Shown: in pieces, positions 24,837-34,487 of the stretch
Position numbering within the stretch: the stretch's first letter is position 1
How the letters are laid out: every line of letters begins with the position of its first letter
From: an uncultured Peptostreptococcaceae bacterium
GTDB taxonomy: Bacteria > Bacillota > Clostridia > Peptostreptococcales > Peptostreptococcaceae
Length of the DNA stretch: 64,000 nt
Reading direction: 5' to 3'
Assembly: GCA_947072565.1 (NCBI GenBank)
Contig: CAMTIM010000043.1
Location: 124,001 to 188,000 of the forward strand
Program-made: the position numbers and the translations under genes
Notes under the pieces: generated by a model
Database searches by the model: none
Told to the model about the DNA's origin: nothing
The model's input: only the letters and a program-made list of their open reading frames with translations

Positions 24837-26525
24837 TTATATAAAGAATGATGCTCCCGGTCCTATTGGCATTCCAGTTAAAGACCATATTATGGCAACT
24901 GCTGTCCATCCTACTAAGAATGTCATTGCTATAGGCATCATCATACTCATTAAATTTCCAACTCCAAAGTCTTTTTTATATTTTTGTCCAAATACTACTA
25001 TAACGCCAAGATAACTCATTAGTGGAGATATTATATTTGTTGAAGAATCACCTATACGATACATTAATTGTACTCCTGCTGGTGAGAATCCTGCAACCAT
25101 TAACATTGGTACAAATATTGGTGCTAATAATCCCCATTTAGATGAAGCTCCACCCATAAATAAGTTAACAAACGCTGTTAAGAATATAAATGCAATCATT
25201 AACACCATAGACATAAACATACTTCCTTCTGGTATCATTGAAACTAAATTTGCTCCTAGTGATGCAACCCATACTCCTAAATGCGAATCATTAAAGTAGT
25301 TTATAAATTGTGCTACAAAGAATAATATAACTATTATTGGAGCCATATCAGCCATAGCCTTGCACATTGCAGGTACTATATCTGCAGCTTTTTTAAATTT
25401 GCCCGATTTAAATCCGTATACTAATCCACTAGCACCGAATATAACAAACATCAACATTATTATTATGTCGCCCTTAAAGAACATAGCGTTTAAGAAATCA
25501 GTAGGTTGAGTTAATGCTAAGTTTCCATCTTCTCCTATGCTTGCAATACCTACAGTAGTTGATAAATCTCCTACTAAAGGTATAGTGTTATTTTTATCTA
25601 TTGGTAATACAGTTAATATTATAAGCCCTATTACTAAAAGCATTATCTTGTTAGTAAATTTATAAGCACTTTTTTCTTGTGCTGTTATTTCATGTTCTGG
25701 TTCTATATCTACATCTTTTTTATTAAATGCACCTAATCTAGGTTCAACTATTTTATCTATAACTATAGTTCCAAGTATTATTATTACAAATGTGGATGCC
25801 ATCATAAAGAACAAGTTACTTGTTACTGATAAAGTACCCGCTAGTTGAGTCTTAGCCATAGCATCCCCTGTTTCAGCAGCTGCTTGAGTAAATGGTAATA
25901 ATAATGCATCTGTTGAACTAACAAATAAGTTTGCACTAAATCCTCCAGAAACCCCTGCAAACCCTGCCGCAAGTCCTGCCAAAGGATTTCTACCTAATGT
26001 ATAATACATTAATGCTGCAAGTGGTATTAACACTACATACCCTGCATCTGAAGCCATATTAGACATAACCCCTAAAAATATAACAACCGGAGTAACAAGC
26101 TTCATTGGCGTAGCATGTACTATGCTCTTCATTGCCATTGTTAAGTATCCACTTTGTTCCATAAGACCTATTGCTAACATTATTATAAGTATCGTACCTA
26201 TTGCATACATGTTCATAAAGTTAGCTATACCAGTTCCTATTACATATGATAGACCATTAGAATATGTTTCTGCAACTGTTGTTCCAGTAGCCCCTACTTT
26301 TAATACTTTTATTGGATCTTGTCCTAATAAATTGTTTATCGGGAATTCTCCTAAAGGTGTTTGTGCTACTACACCCATACTTCCTAATAATGCTGATAAC
26401 AGCAACACAAATATTCCAATGTATATAAACATTAGAACTGGATGTGGTAATTTATTTCCAAGTCTTTCTATCTTGTCCATAAACCCCTGCCTTTGTTTTG
26501 TCTGTGTTTTTACATTTTCGCTCAT
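24837..26525 (-). CDS. AbgT-family transporter
   Basis: 562 residues with about 12 membrane helices. The N-terminus (KIERLGNKLPHPVLMFIYIG) and the conserved SNMASDAGYVVLIPLAALMYY and LFMGGASSKWGLLAPIFVPM are AbgT signatures. Founding members import p-aminobenzoyl-glutamate; others export sulfonamides. Which applies here is open. It is a single-gene transcript with its own terminator. The start follows GAGGGAGG. Confidence 0.92.
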   Translation of the reverse strand: MSENVKTQTKQRQGFMDKIERLGNKLPHPVLMFIYIGIFVLLLSALLGSMGVVAQTPLGEFPINNLLGQDPIKVLKVGATGTTVAETYSNGLSYVIGTGIANFMNMYAIGTILIIMLAIGLMEQSGYLTMAMKSIVHATPMKLVTPVVIFLGVMSNMASDAGYVVLIPLAALMYYTLGRNPLAGLAAGFAGVSGGFSANLFVSSTDALLLPFTQAAAETGDAMAKTQLAGTLSVTSNLFFMMASTFVIIILGTIVIDKIVEPRLGAFNKKDVDIEPEHEITAQEKSAYKFTNKIMLLVIGLIILTVLPIDKNNTIPLVGDLSTTVGIASIGEDGNLALTQPTDFLNAMFFKGDIIIMLMFVIFGASGLVYGFKSGKFKKAADIVPAMCKAMADMAPIIVILFFVAQFINYFNDSHLGVWVASLGANLVSMIPEGSMFMSMVLMIAFIFLTAFVNLFMGGASSKWGLLAPIFVPMLMVAGFSPAGVQLMYRIGDSSTNIISPLMSYLGVIVVFGQKYKKDFGVGNLMSMMMPIAMTFLVGWTAVAIIWSLTGMPIGPGASFFI

Positions 26526-26754
26526 TAATTTTCCTCCCTCATTCTATATATTTTATAAGCTCAGTCTATTCTATCATATCGAGACATCGTTTTCATTATT
26601 TTTTTACATTTTTCCTTATTTTTTCTTTATTTTAAATAGTGTTTATCGATATTTTATTTACATTTTAAACCTTTTTGTCGAATCCGCCTTTTATGTCAAA
26701 TGAGAAATTAAAGTATTTTTTTAATTTTAATTTAAAACGTTTTTAATCTAAAAT

Positions 26755-26791
26755 AACCCCTTATCATACTAAAAGTGTATGATAAGGGGTT
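26755..26791 (-). terminator. Terminator after ileS
   Basis: AACCCCTTATCATAC pairs exactly with GTATGATAAGGGGTT, with T-rich sequence on the minus-strand exit side. Confidence 0.9.
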
Positions 26792-26799
26792 TATTTTAT

Positions 26800-29700
26800 T
26801 TATCTTCTTGTAACTTTTATTCCCGTCATATGATCATTTAAATTATGCTTTTCTAAACTTTCATCTTCAACTCTATTTATTTCTAAAGCTAAAGTTTCAG
26901 TTTTTATATAGTCATTATAATTTGCTACTGCTTTTGCTATTTCTTCATCAGCACAGAACTCTATATCTATGTTATCTAATACTTCAAAATCACTTGCTTT
27001 TCTTATTTGTTGTATTTTAGATATAAATTCTCTTACATATCCTTCTTCTATTAACTCATTAGATAATGTAGTATCTAATATAACAAATAAGTTATTTTCC
27101 ATAGATACATTAAATCCATCTTTAGCTGCTATATTAACTAATACATGTTCTTTATTAAATTCAAAGTCTTCTCCATCTATTAAAACAGTTAAACTTTCTC
27201 CATTTTCTAATTTAGGTACAACCTCACTTGAGTTTAATTTATTTAATGCTCCAGCGAAGAATTTCATTTTAGCTCCTAATATTGGTCCTAGAACTTTAAA
27301 GTTTGGCTTTAAACTAAAGTTCATATATTCGCCTAAATCTTTAGCAAATACTACTTCTTTAACGTTAAGCTCTTCTTTTATTAAATCAACTACATCACTT
27401 ATAATAGTTTCAAATTTACCATCTACTAATACTTTTTGTATTGGTTGACGTACTTTTATTCTAGTAGCTTCTCTTGATGCTCTACCTAAAGTAACTAAGT
27501 TTTTAACTAAATCCATCTTCTCTTCTAATTCACCATCTATTAACTCTAAATTAGCTTTTGGATAAGAACTTAAGTGAACTGATACTTCATCAGTTAAGTT
27601 TCTGTATATCTCTTCTGCTATATGAGGAGTAAATGGAGCTATTAACTTACAAAGTTCTGTTAATATTTCATAAGTTGTATTGTAAACTGATTTTTTATCT
27701 TCTGTTAATTCAGTTGCCCAGAATCTTCTTCTTGAACGTCTTATATACCAGTTAGATAAATCTTCATTTATAAAGTCTTGTATAGTTCTTACTGTTTTAT
27801 TTAATTCAAATATAGCTAAGTTTTCTTCAATATCTTTCTTTAAGTTGTTAAACTTAGATAATATCCATCTATCTAATTCTGGTCTATCTTTGTATTCTAC
27901 AAAGAACTCTGATGGATTTACTTCATCCATATTTGCGTATAATGTAAAGAAGTTATATACATTTTTAATAGTTCCTAAGAACTTACTTTGAACTTCTTTT
28001 AATCCATCAACGTCAAATCTAGTTGGAGTCCATGGTGGAGATACATATAATAAGTACCATCTTAGTGCATCTGCTCCATGTTGGTCAAATAATTCAAATG
28101 GGTTTACAGTATTTCCTCTTGACTTACTCATTTTCTTACCTTCTTTATCTAATACAAGGTCATTAACTAAAACCTTTTTGTATGGAGCTTTCCCCATAAC
28201 AAATGTAGATATTGCAAGTAATGAATAGAACCATCCTCTAGTTTGATCTATACCTTCACAGATATAATCTGCTGGGAATAATTCTTCAAAGTTTTCTTTG
28301 TTTTCAAATGGGTAATGATGTTGAGCAAATGGCATTGAACCACTATCAAACCAACAGTCTATAACATCTGTTACTCTTGTCATTGGCTTTCCACAGCACT
28401 CACATTTTAAATGTATATTATCAACATACGGTCTGTGTAATTCTACAGTTTCTGGATTTACATCTTCTATAGCTTTCTCAGCAAGTTCTGCTCTTGAACC
28501 TACAGAATCTTTATGTCCACATTCACATCTCCATATATTTAAAGGAGTTCCCCAGTATCTACTTCTTGATACTGCCCAGTCATTTAAGTTTTCTAACCAG
28601 TTACCAAATCTACCTTCACCTACGAAAGCTGGATACCATTCAACAGTTTTATTATTTGCTATTAATTGATCCTTTAGCTTCGTCATTTCTATATACCAAC
28701 TTGGCTTAGCGTAGTATACAAGTGGAGTTTGGCATCTCCAACAATGTGGGTAGTTATGAGCTACTTTTTCTTTGCTGTGTAATTTATTTTCAGAGTGTAA
28801 CCATTTGATTATTTCAACATCTAGTCCATCCTCCATAACAAATTTACCTTCCCAAGGAGTAGTAGTAAATTTACCACTTTCATCAACTGGTTGTAATACT
28901 GGTAAGTTATATTTTCTACCTAAATTGTAGTCATCTTCACCAAATGCTGGTGCAGTATGTACTATACCTGTACCATCTTCAGTTGTTACATAATCTCCAC
29001 AAGTTATGAAGAATGCTTCTTCATCAGTTTCTACAAACGGCATTAATTGTTCATATTTTATATGTTCTAAATCTTTACCTTTCATCTCATCTAATACTTC
29101 ATAGTCTTCACCTAATACTTTATTAGCTAATGCTTTAGCTACATAGTAAACTTCGTCATTTTGCTTAACTTTTATATAGTCTACTTCTGGTCCTACTGTT
29201 AAAGCAACGTTTGAAGGTAATGTCCAAGGAGTAGTTGTCCATGCTAAGAAATATTCATTCGCATCAGCTCTTTTAAATTTAGCTACGACTGTATTAGTTT
29301 TTACTTCCTTGTATCCTTGAGCAACCTCATGTGATGCAAGACCTGTTCCACATCTTGGGCAGTATGGAAGTATCTTATGACCTTCGTATACATATCCCTC
29401 TTTATTAAACTTATTTAATATCCACCATACAGACTCTATATAGTTGTTGTCTAATGTTATATATGGGTTGTCTAAATCTATTTCATAAGCCATTCTTTCA
29501 GTCATTTCTCTCCATTGCTTTTCAAAAGAGAATACTGATGATCTACATTTTTCATTAAATTTATCGATTCCATAAGCTTCTATTTGTTGCTTATCTGATA
29601 ATCCTAATTCTTTTTCTACTTGTATTTCAACTGGTAATCCATGAGTATCCCATCCAGCTTTTCTTTTTACTTGGTATCCATTCATAGTTTGGTATCTACA

Positions 29701-29907
29701 AACAGAATCTTTTAGAGTTCTTGCTATAACATGGTGTATTCCTGGATTTCCATTCGCTGTTGGAGGTCCCTCAAAGAATACGAAATTCGGATCGTTTTCA
29801 CCTTTTTCTAAAGTTTTATTAAGTATATCTATTTCATTCCAATACTTTGAAACTTCTGCTTCTGCTTGCTTAACAGAACTGTCTACTAACTGTTTAAACT
29901 TAGCCAT
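26800..29907 (-). CDS. ileS: Isoleucyl-tRNA synthetase
   Basis: 1035 residues, class I synthetase. The HIGH-like motif lies in PPTANGNPGIHHVIAR near residue 45-60, and KMSKS in KKMSKSRGNTVN near 600. Editing (CP1) and C-terminal anticodon domains are present. The length and the HIGH context suggest the longer, eukaryote-like IleS type, often linked with mupirocin tolerance; that is family knowledge, not shown here. It is preceded by an Ile T-box and its own promoter. Confidence 0.97.
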   Translation of the reverse strand: MAKFKQLVDSSVKQAEAEVSKYWNEIDILNKTLEKGENDPNFVFFEGPPTANGNPGIHHVIARTLKDSVCRYQTMNGYQVKRKAGWDTHGLPVEIQVEKELGLSDKQQIEAYGIDKFNEKCRSSVFSFEKQWREMTERMAYEIDLDNPYITLDNNYIESVWWILNKFNKEGYVYEGHKILPYCPRCGTGLASHEVAQGYKEVKTNTVVAKFKRADANEYFLAWTTTPWTLPSNVALTVGPEVDYIKVKQNDEVYYVAKALANKVLGEDYEVLDEMKGKDLEHIKYEQLMPFVETDEEAFFITCGDYVTTEDGTGIVHTAPAFGEDDYNLGRKYNLPVLQPVDESGKFTTTPWEGKFVMEDGLDVEIIKWLHSENKLHSKEKVAHNYPHCWRCQTPLVYYAKPSWYIEMTKLKDQLIANNKTVEWYPAFVGEGRFGNWLENLNDWAVSRSRYWGTPLNIWRCECGHKDSVGSRAELAEKAIEDVNPETVELHRPYVDNIHLKCECCGKPMTRVTDVIDCWFDSGSMPFAQHHYPFENKENFEELFPADYICEGIDQTRGWFYSLLAISTFVMGKAPYKKVLVNDLVLDKEGKKMSKSRGNTVNPFELFDQHGADALRWYLLYVSPPWTPTRFDVDGLKEVQSKFLGTIKNVYNFFTLYANMDEVNPSEFFVEYKDRPELDRWILSKFNNLKKDIEENLAIFELNKTVRTIQDFINEDLSNWYIRRSRRRFWATELTEDKKSVYNTTYEILTELCKLIAPFTPHIAEEIYRNLTDEVSVHLSSYPKANLELIDGELEEKMDLVKNLVTLGRASREATRIKVRQPIQKVLVDGKFETIISDVVDLIKEELNVKEVVFAKDLGEYMNFSLKPNFKVLGPILGAKMKFFAGALNKLNSSEVVPKLENGESLTVLIDGEDFEFNKEHVLVNIAAKDGFNVSMENNLFVILDTTLSNELIEEGYVREFISKIQQIRKASDFEVLDNIDIEFCADEEIAKAVANYNDYIKTETLALEINRVEDESLEKHNLNDHMTGIKVTRR

Positions 29908-29997
29908 AATACCACCCTTTCATATAATTATATATTATGATTTTTATCTAAATTAACTTAGGCTACAACTAAATAGCTAAATAATTTTTTACATTAA

Positions 29998-30240
29998 AAA
30001 ACTCGCCCCCTAATAAAAAGGGACGAGTATTAATCGCGTTACCACCCTAATTCTATATACACCAATTTAAAATTGATTAAAGTATATAGCACTCCATAGT
30101 ATAGTTTAACGGCACTAACCGGCTCAGCTTAATTGATATTTATCTTTCAGCTTGCAGCTTAGGAGTGATCTTCGACTTTATAAATTTATTGGTTCTCAGC
30201 TTCCCCAATTCTCTGTAAAATTATTTAAAGCTTACTGTCT
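29998..30240 (-). promoter_or_regulatory. ileS: T-box leader, AUC (Ile) specifier, for ileS
   Basis: On the minus strand ACAGAGAATTGG and GCTGAGAACC belong to Stem I. GAAGATCACTCC gives the AUC specifier, and GGGTGGTAACGCG is the T-box. The terminator is ACTCGTCCC/GGGGGCGAGT with six T. Confidence 0.9.
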
Positions 30241-30277
30241 CCATCATTGCTTTTTGTTTTTTTGATTATAATATGAA

Positions 30278-30306
30278 ATTTTATAACAAATTGTTAGAAT
30301 AGTCAA
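30278..30306 (-). promoter_or_regulatory. Sigma-A promoter of ileS
   Basis: TTGACT (30301-30306), 17 bp, TAAAAT (30278-30283) on the minus strand, between divIVA and the T-box. Confidence 0.8.
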
Positions 30307-30323
30307 TATCTTTTTGTATAATA

Positions 30324-30854
30324 TTAATCTATTGTAACTGCAGCTTCTGATTCTTTTTGTAAGTTATACATTGTTTTAGTTTCAAAATCACTTACGTTAA
30401 CGTCATCTACATTATAAAATATTTCATCTATGTTTCTTATTTCATCTTCTAATAATGATTTGAATTTATTTCTAAATATCTTAAATTCCTTAACCATTGT
30501 ATCGTATTCTTTTCTTATTTCTATAACACGACTATTAGCTATCTCTATAACTTGTCTTGATTTTAAATCAGCTTCTTCTACTATTATTTTAGCTTTTCTA
30601 TTTGCTGCACTACAAGTATCTTCTGCTGCACTTTGAGCACTTATTAAAGTAGCTTTTAGTGTTTCTTCTATGTTTTCATATTTATTTATTTGGTCTTGAT
30701 ATAATTTTACCTTTTCTTTAAGTTCTATATTTTCTCTGTATATGTGTTCAAAATCTTCTTTTACTACATCTAAAAACTCATCTACTTCTTCTTCTTTGTA
30801 TCCTCTTAAACTTTTTTTAAATTCTTTGTTTTCTATTTCAATTGGAGTTAGCAT
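30324..30854 (-). CDS. divIVA: Cell-division/polarity protein DivIVA
   Basis: 176 residues. The N-terminal membrane-curvature domain reads MLTPIEIENKEFKKSLRGYK, then EEEVDEFLDVV. A coiled coil runs from about 30 to 140. It recruits division and polar proteins to curved membrane. It is last in the hlyD-yggS-sepF-yggT-ylmH-divIVA run, 11 bp after ylmH. The ileS promoter follows its stop within 20 bp. Confidence 0.95.
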   Translation of the reverse strand: MLTPIEIENKEFKKSLRGYKEEEVDEFLDVVKEDFEHIYRENIELKEKVKLYQDQINKYENIEETLKATLISAQSAAEDTCSAANRKAKIIVEEADLKSRQVIEIANSRVIEIRKEYDTMVKEFKIFRNKFKSLLEDEIRNIDEIFYNVDDVNVSDFETKTMYNLQKESEAAVTID

Positions 30855-30865
30855 ATATTTTCCTC

Positions 30866-31651
30866 CTATACTATTAGCTTAGCTTGAACTTTTATTCTGC
30901 CTTTTTTTGTAATATCTCCTATTTGAATAACTTTGCATCGTCCTCTACCTCTAACAGAAATTAAAGATTCATTTTTTATTTCTCTAGATGGTGAAGTTAT
31001 TTTTTCATAATTTACAAATACTTTCTCTCCATTTATGTACTTTATGCTTTCTTGTCTAGATATATTATATATACCACTTATTATACAATCTAATCTATCT
31101 GATGATATAGTAAATGACACATCTTTATAATTTGGAGGATTGTATATAATTTCACTTTTAGAAATTTCAGTTATAGTTACATTATTTTTACACACTTTAT
31201 TTAGATTCATACTTATAAAGTCACAAATATCATTACTTACTATAACTTGACAAAAATTATCATGTATAATAATATCTCCTACTTTTTCTCTTTTTATTCC
31301 TAAGTTCATAATTGCCCCTAGATAGTCCTTGTGAGAAATACTTTTAAATTTAAAGTTCCCTTCTACTTGTATAAATCTAAGATTGCTTTCTATTTCTTCA
31401 TATTCCATATAATATGGATATATAAATATAGCACTTCTTTCACAATCATGATATCCACCATCAACAGTGTATTTTATATCACTATTTGAATTTAGTATAT
31501 CTATAGCATTTTTTACTTCATAAGGATTAAGAAAATCAGTTACTTTAACATCGTAATTTTTTATAACACTATTAACCTTGTCTATAATTTTAAACATCTT
31601 ATTTTTTAAATCTATATCTTTGATATGATTAGTTAATCTTAATTTGTCCAT
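30866..31651 (-). CDS. ylmH: YlmH-type S4-domain RNA-binding protein
   Basis: 261 residues. The C-terminus has an S4 RNA-binding domain (LDCIISGIYNISRQESIKYI, then SVRGRGRCKV). The N-terminal YlmH domain is as in the dcw-linked family. Bacillus YlmH has been connected with ribosome quality control, which would link it to rqcH at 8204-9994; that is family knowledge. It sits between yggT and divIVA, the usual place. Confidence 0.92.
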   Translation of the reverse strand: MDKLRLTNHIKDIDLKNKMFKIIDKVNSVIKNYDVKVTDFLNPYEVKNAIDILNSNSDIKYTVDGGYHDCERSAIFIYPYYMEYEEIESNLRFIQVEGNFKFKSISHKDYLGAIMNLGIKREKVGDIIIHDNFCQVIVSNDICDFISMNLNKVCKNNVTITEISKSEIIYNPPNYKDVSFTISSDRLDCIISGIYNISRQESIKYINGEKVFVNYEKITSPSREIKNESLISVRGRGRCKVIQIGDITKKGRIKVQAKLIV

Positions 31652-31664
31652 TTACTTACACCTA

Positions 31665-31940
31665 CTAAAATATCATTAATACAACTCTTTGTAATAGCAT
31701 CAATACTAATATTGCTATCATCGGAGAAAAATCAACAGGACCACTGCTATATTTATACATAATAGATCTTATAGGAGATTCTATCGGATCTGTTACTTTG
31801 CATAATAAATTATATATATTGTTTCCTGCATCACTTGACATCACACTTGGAAACCAAGTCATAAAACTCTTTATAATTATAACCCACACCAATACATCAA
31901 ATAATTTGTACAAAGCAAACCCTATAGTACTTGTACTCAT
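31665..31940 (-). CDS. yggT: YggT-family membrane protein
   Basis: 91 residues with two hydrophobic segments and the central block CKVTDPIESPIRSIM, which defines the family. The function is unknown, but the gene travels with sepF and divIVA, so a role in envelope or division is likely. The ribosome site AGGGG precedes the start. Confidence 0.92.
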   Translation of the reverse strand: MSTSTIGFALYKLFDVLVWVIIIKSFMTWFPSVMSSDAGNNIYNLLCKVTDPIESPIRSIMYKYSSGPVDFSPMIAILVLMLLQRVVLMIF

Positions 31941-31970
31941 CTAAAAACCCCTTTACTAATTTATATTTTA

Positions 31971-32429
31971 TTACTTGCTATTTTGCCAAGGGAAAAGCGT
32001 TTTACTATTTTCTAATTCCTTTTTTATACTTGCATCTATATCCACATTGTTTGGTGCTAATATAAATATAGCCTTTGATACTTTTTGTATAGTCCCATCT
32101 AATACATATACTGCTCCATTCATAAAATCAAATATTGATTTACGAGCTATTGGATCATTTAAATTTTCTAAATTAACTATAACTGCTCTTTTACTTTTTA
32201 AATGATCTGCTATAGTTGTAACTTCATCGTATTTCTTAGGCTCTACTATTACAACCTTCATTTGAGATGTAGTATGTAATTTAACAATGTTACTATTTCT
32301 AATTGCATTTCCAATTTCACCATCTACTTCACTTTCTTCAACAGCAAACTCTTCATCGTCTTCAATATAATCTTCCTCTTCTTCTTCAACCATCCAATTT
32401 TTAAATTTAGATAATAATCCATCTCCCAT
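31971..32429 (-). CDS. sepF: Cell-division protein SepF
   Basis: 152 residues. The N-terminal membrane-binding helix (LLSKFKNWMV) is followed by an acidic linker and the SepF core with LKSKRAVIVNLENL and DFMNGAVYVLDGTI. SepF tethers FtsZ to the membrane and shapes the septum. FtsZ is encoded at 55595-56734. The gene lies between yggS and yggT. Confidence 0.95.
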   Translation of the reverse strand: MGDGLLSKFKNWMVEEEEEDYIEDDEEFAVEESEVDGEIGNAIRNSNIVKLHTTSQMKVVIVEPKKYDEVTTIADHLKSKRAVIVNLENLNDPIARKSIFDFMNGAVYVLDGTIQKVSKAIFILAPNNVDIDASIKKELENSKTLFPWQNSK

Positions 32430-32465
32430 TATTAACAGCCTCCTTAATATTTATTTTAAAATTTA

Positions 32466-33164
32466 TTATTTGTATTCTCTTTTCCCAAATATTGATGTTC
32501 CTACTCTAACAATATTAGATCCTTCTTCTATTGCTATTTCATAGTCATTGCTCATTCCCATAGATAAGTACTCCATAGACACATTATCTATATTCATTTT
32601 ATCTATTTCTATAGATAATTGCTTAAGACCTTTAAATACTTTTCTTACTTCTTCTTTATCTTCACTAAAAGGGGCCATAGTCATAAGACCTTTGATTTTT
32701 ATATTTTTATAGTTAGTAGATACGTGTTTGATAAAATCTACAACATCAGTTTCATAAATTCCATGTTTGCTTTCTTCTTTTGATATGTTTACTTGAATTA
32801 AGCAATTTATATTTTTATTTATTTTTTCTGCACGTTTTTGTATTTCCTCACACAAAGCTTTTCTATCTAGTGAATGTATCATATAAACCTTATCTATTAT
32901 ATACTTCACTTTATTTGTTTGCAAACTTCCTATTAAGTGCCATTTCACTTTATTTCCAATTACTTCATATTTTCTAGCTAATTCTTGTGGCTTATTTTCA
33001 CCTACATCTGTCACTCCATTATCTATCGCTTCTAGCACTGCGTCTACATCTACAGTTTTGGTAACCGCTAATAAAGTAACGTCTTCTTCATTTTTATTTA
33101 TTCTTTTTGTACAATTTTTTATATTGTTCCTAACACTATTTAAATTTGATTTAATAGTATTCAT
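32466..33164 (-). CDS. yggS: YggS/PLPBP-family pyridoxal-phosphate homeostasis protein
   Basis: 232 residues, alanine-racemase-N fold. The PLP lysine lies in LLAVTKTVDVDAV near residue 35, followed by GENKPQEL and the VKWHLIGSLQTNK block. These proteins hold and release PLP and have no known catalysis. The gene is a standard member of the sepF cluster. Confidence 0.94.
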   Translation of the reverse strand: MNTIKSNLNSVRNNIKNCTKRINKNEEDVTLLAVTKTVDVDAVLEAIDNGVTDVGENKPQELARKYEVIGNKVKWHLIGSLQTNKVKYIIDKVYMIHSLDRKALCEEIQKRAEKINKNINCLIQVNISKEESKHGIYETDVVDFIKHVSTNYKNIKIKGLMTMAPFSEDKEEVRKVFKGLKQLSIEIDKMNIDNVSMEYLSMGMSNDYEIAIEEGSNIVRVGTSIFGKREYK

Positions 33165-33172
33165 TTTCTCAC

Positions 33173-34267
33173 CTACTTTATTTTAATGTTTTTATTTATA
33201 TTATTAGGTTTTAAAATAATTTCATCATATAAACTAACAGTTTCTATCCCTTGTATGTTGTTAGTGTAATAGTCTATAAATACAAATTCGTCGTTTTCAT
33301 ATCCTATTCCTTTCAATTCAATAAATTCTATATCTTGTGTTTGTTCATTTACTGAATATACACCCTTTTTATTTCCCACTTTTTTTATAGAACTTTTAGG
33401 TATTTTTAAACCTTCCATTTGCTTATATATTATATCAAATTCTTCTACTCTTGTATCGTAAATTCCTATATTTTGGTTAGTTATTTTAAATATAATTACA
33501 ATATTTGACTCACTTTTATATATTTTATATACTTTTGCATCTAGTTGTACATTATTAGAACTTATTTTAATGTTATTTCCCAGTTTGAAATTTTTAGCTT
33601 GTTGTTTATCTACACATATAGCTAAATATGATTCGTAGTTGTTTATTATTTTTGCAACAGGTTCTTCGTCTTTTATATTATTATTTTTTTTAGTCATTTC
33701 ATTATAATTATTACTTGTATTTTCTATATCATCTTTCGTTATTTTGTCTAAGCATTCTAAGTTATATTTCTCTTCATTTCCATCAAATTTATATGAAATA
33801 ATTCCTGATATATCCGTTTTTAAAGAAGATGTTATTTTTTCTTTTTCTACCTCTAGTATTTTCTTTTGTTCATTTTTTGTTTTTATTTGATTTTTAGCTA
33901 TTTCTTTGCTTAATTCATTAGATTTTTTATCTAACTCTACTTTACTTTTTTTTATTTCTTCATTTAAACTTTTTATTTGTGAATTTATTTTTTCAATTTT
34001 ATCATCCTTATATACATACGCTACATCCTCAGCTTTTTTTACTTTTTCGCCTTCTTTATATATTGTATCTAAAACACCTTTTTCAGTTGATTTTACAATA
34101 TGTTCCTCTCTTATAAAAAGACCTTTAGTTTTTATTTTAGCATTTAACTCTTCTGATTCTAGTGCTAAAGTTTCTGTATTTTTACTTATAAATACTAATC
34201 CGACCTGAAATACAATATATACAAATACTCCTAATATTAAAATTCTTGAGCGTTTTATTTTTTTCAA
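33173..34267 (-). CDS. HlyD-like membrane-anchored adaptor of the sepF cluster
   Basis: 364 residues. One N-terminal membrane helix (ILILGVFVYIVFQVGLVFI) is followed by a biotinyl-lipoyl-like hairpin half (TKGLFIREEHIVKS, GVLDTIYKEGEKVKKAED), a coiled coil (about 95-150) and a second half. This is the HlyD/efflux-adaptor plan, but no transporter is nearby. Such proteins occur in clostridial sepF clusters with unknown function. The start is TTG at 34267, after AAGGAGAAA. Confidence 0.8.
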   Translation of the reverse strand: MKKIKRSRILILGVFVYIVFQVGLVFISKNTETLALESEELNAKIKTKGLFIREEHIVKSTEKGVLDTIYKEGEKVKKAEDVAYVYKDDKIEKINSQIKSLNEEIKKSKVELDKKSNELSKEIAKNQIKTKNEQKKILEVEKEKITSSLKTDISGIISYKFDGNEEKYNLECLDKITKDDIENTSNNYNEMTKKNNNIKDEEPVAKIINNYESYLAICVDKQQAKNFKLGNNIKISSNNVQLDAKVYKIYKSESNIVIIFKITNQNIGIYDTRVEEFDIIYKQMEGLKIPKSSIKKVGNKKGVYSVNEQTQDIEFIELKGIGYENDEFVFIDYYTNNIQGIETVSLYDEIILKPNNINKNIKIK

Positions 34268-34425
34268 TTTTATTTCTCCTTTCTACAAATATTCCTATAT
34301 ACTATTTCTGCAAATTACATTCTATTTCCTTTTATTCTAATTTACAAAAACAATACATACTTTTTATATTTTTATCCCAAAACGCCTTCTATTTACAGTA
34401 TTTTTCATAATTCAATTATATTTAA

Positions 34426-34464
34426 AACAAAAATGTGCCCCTATTTAATTTATAGGAACACATT
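34426..34464 (-). terminator. Terminator after the first AGCS symporter gene
   Basis: AATGTGTTCCTAT pairs with ATAGGGGCACATT on the minus strand, followed by a T-rich run. Confidence 0.75.
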
Positions 34465-34487
34465 CTTTATTTTATTAATTTAATTCA

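Noticed and set aside
26676..26682. Exact Spo0A box TGTCGAA upstream of the AbgT gene
   Set aside because: A 7-base match is expected several times by chance in 64 kb on two strands; no second box or suitable promoter nearby.
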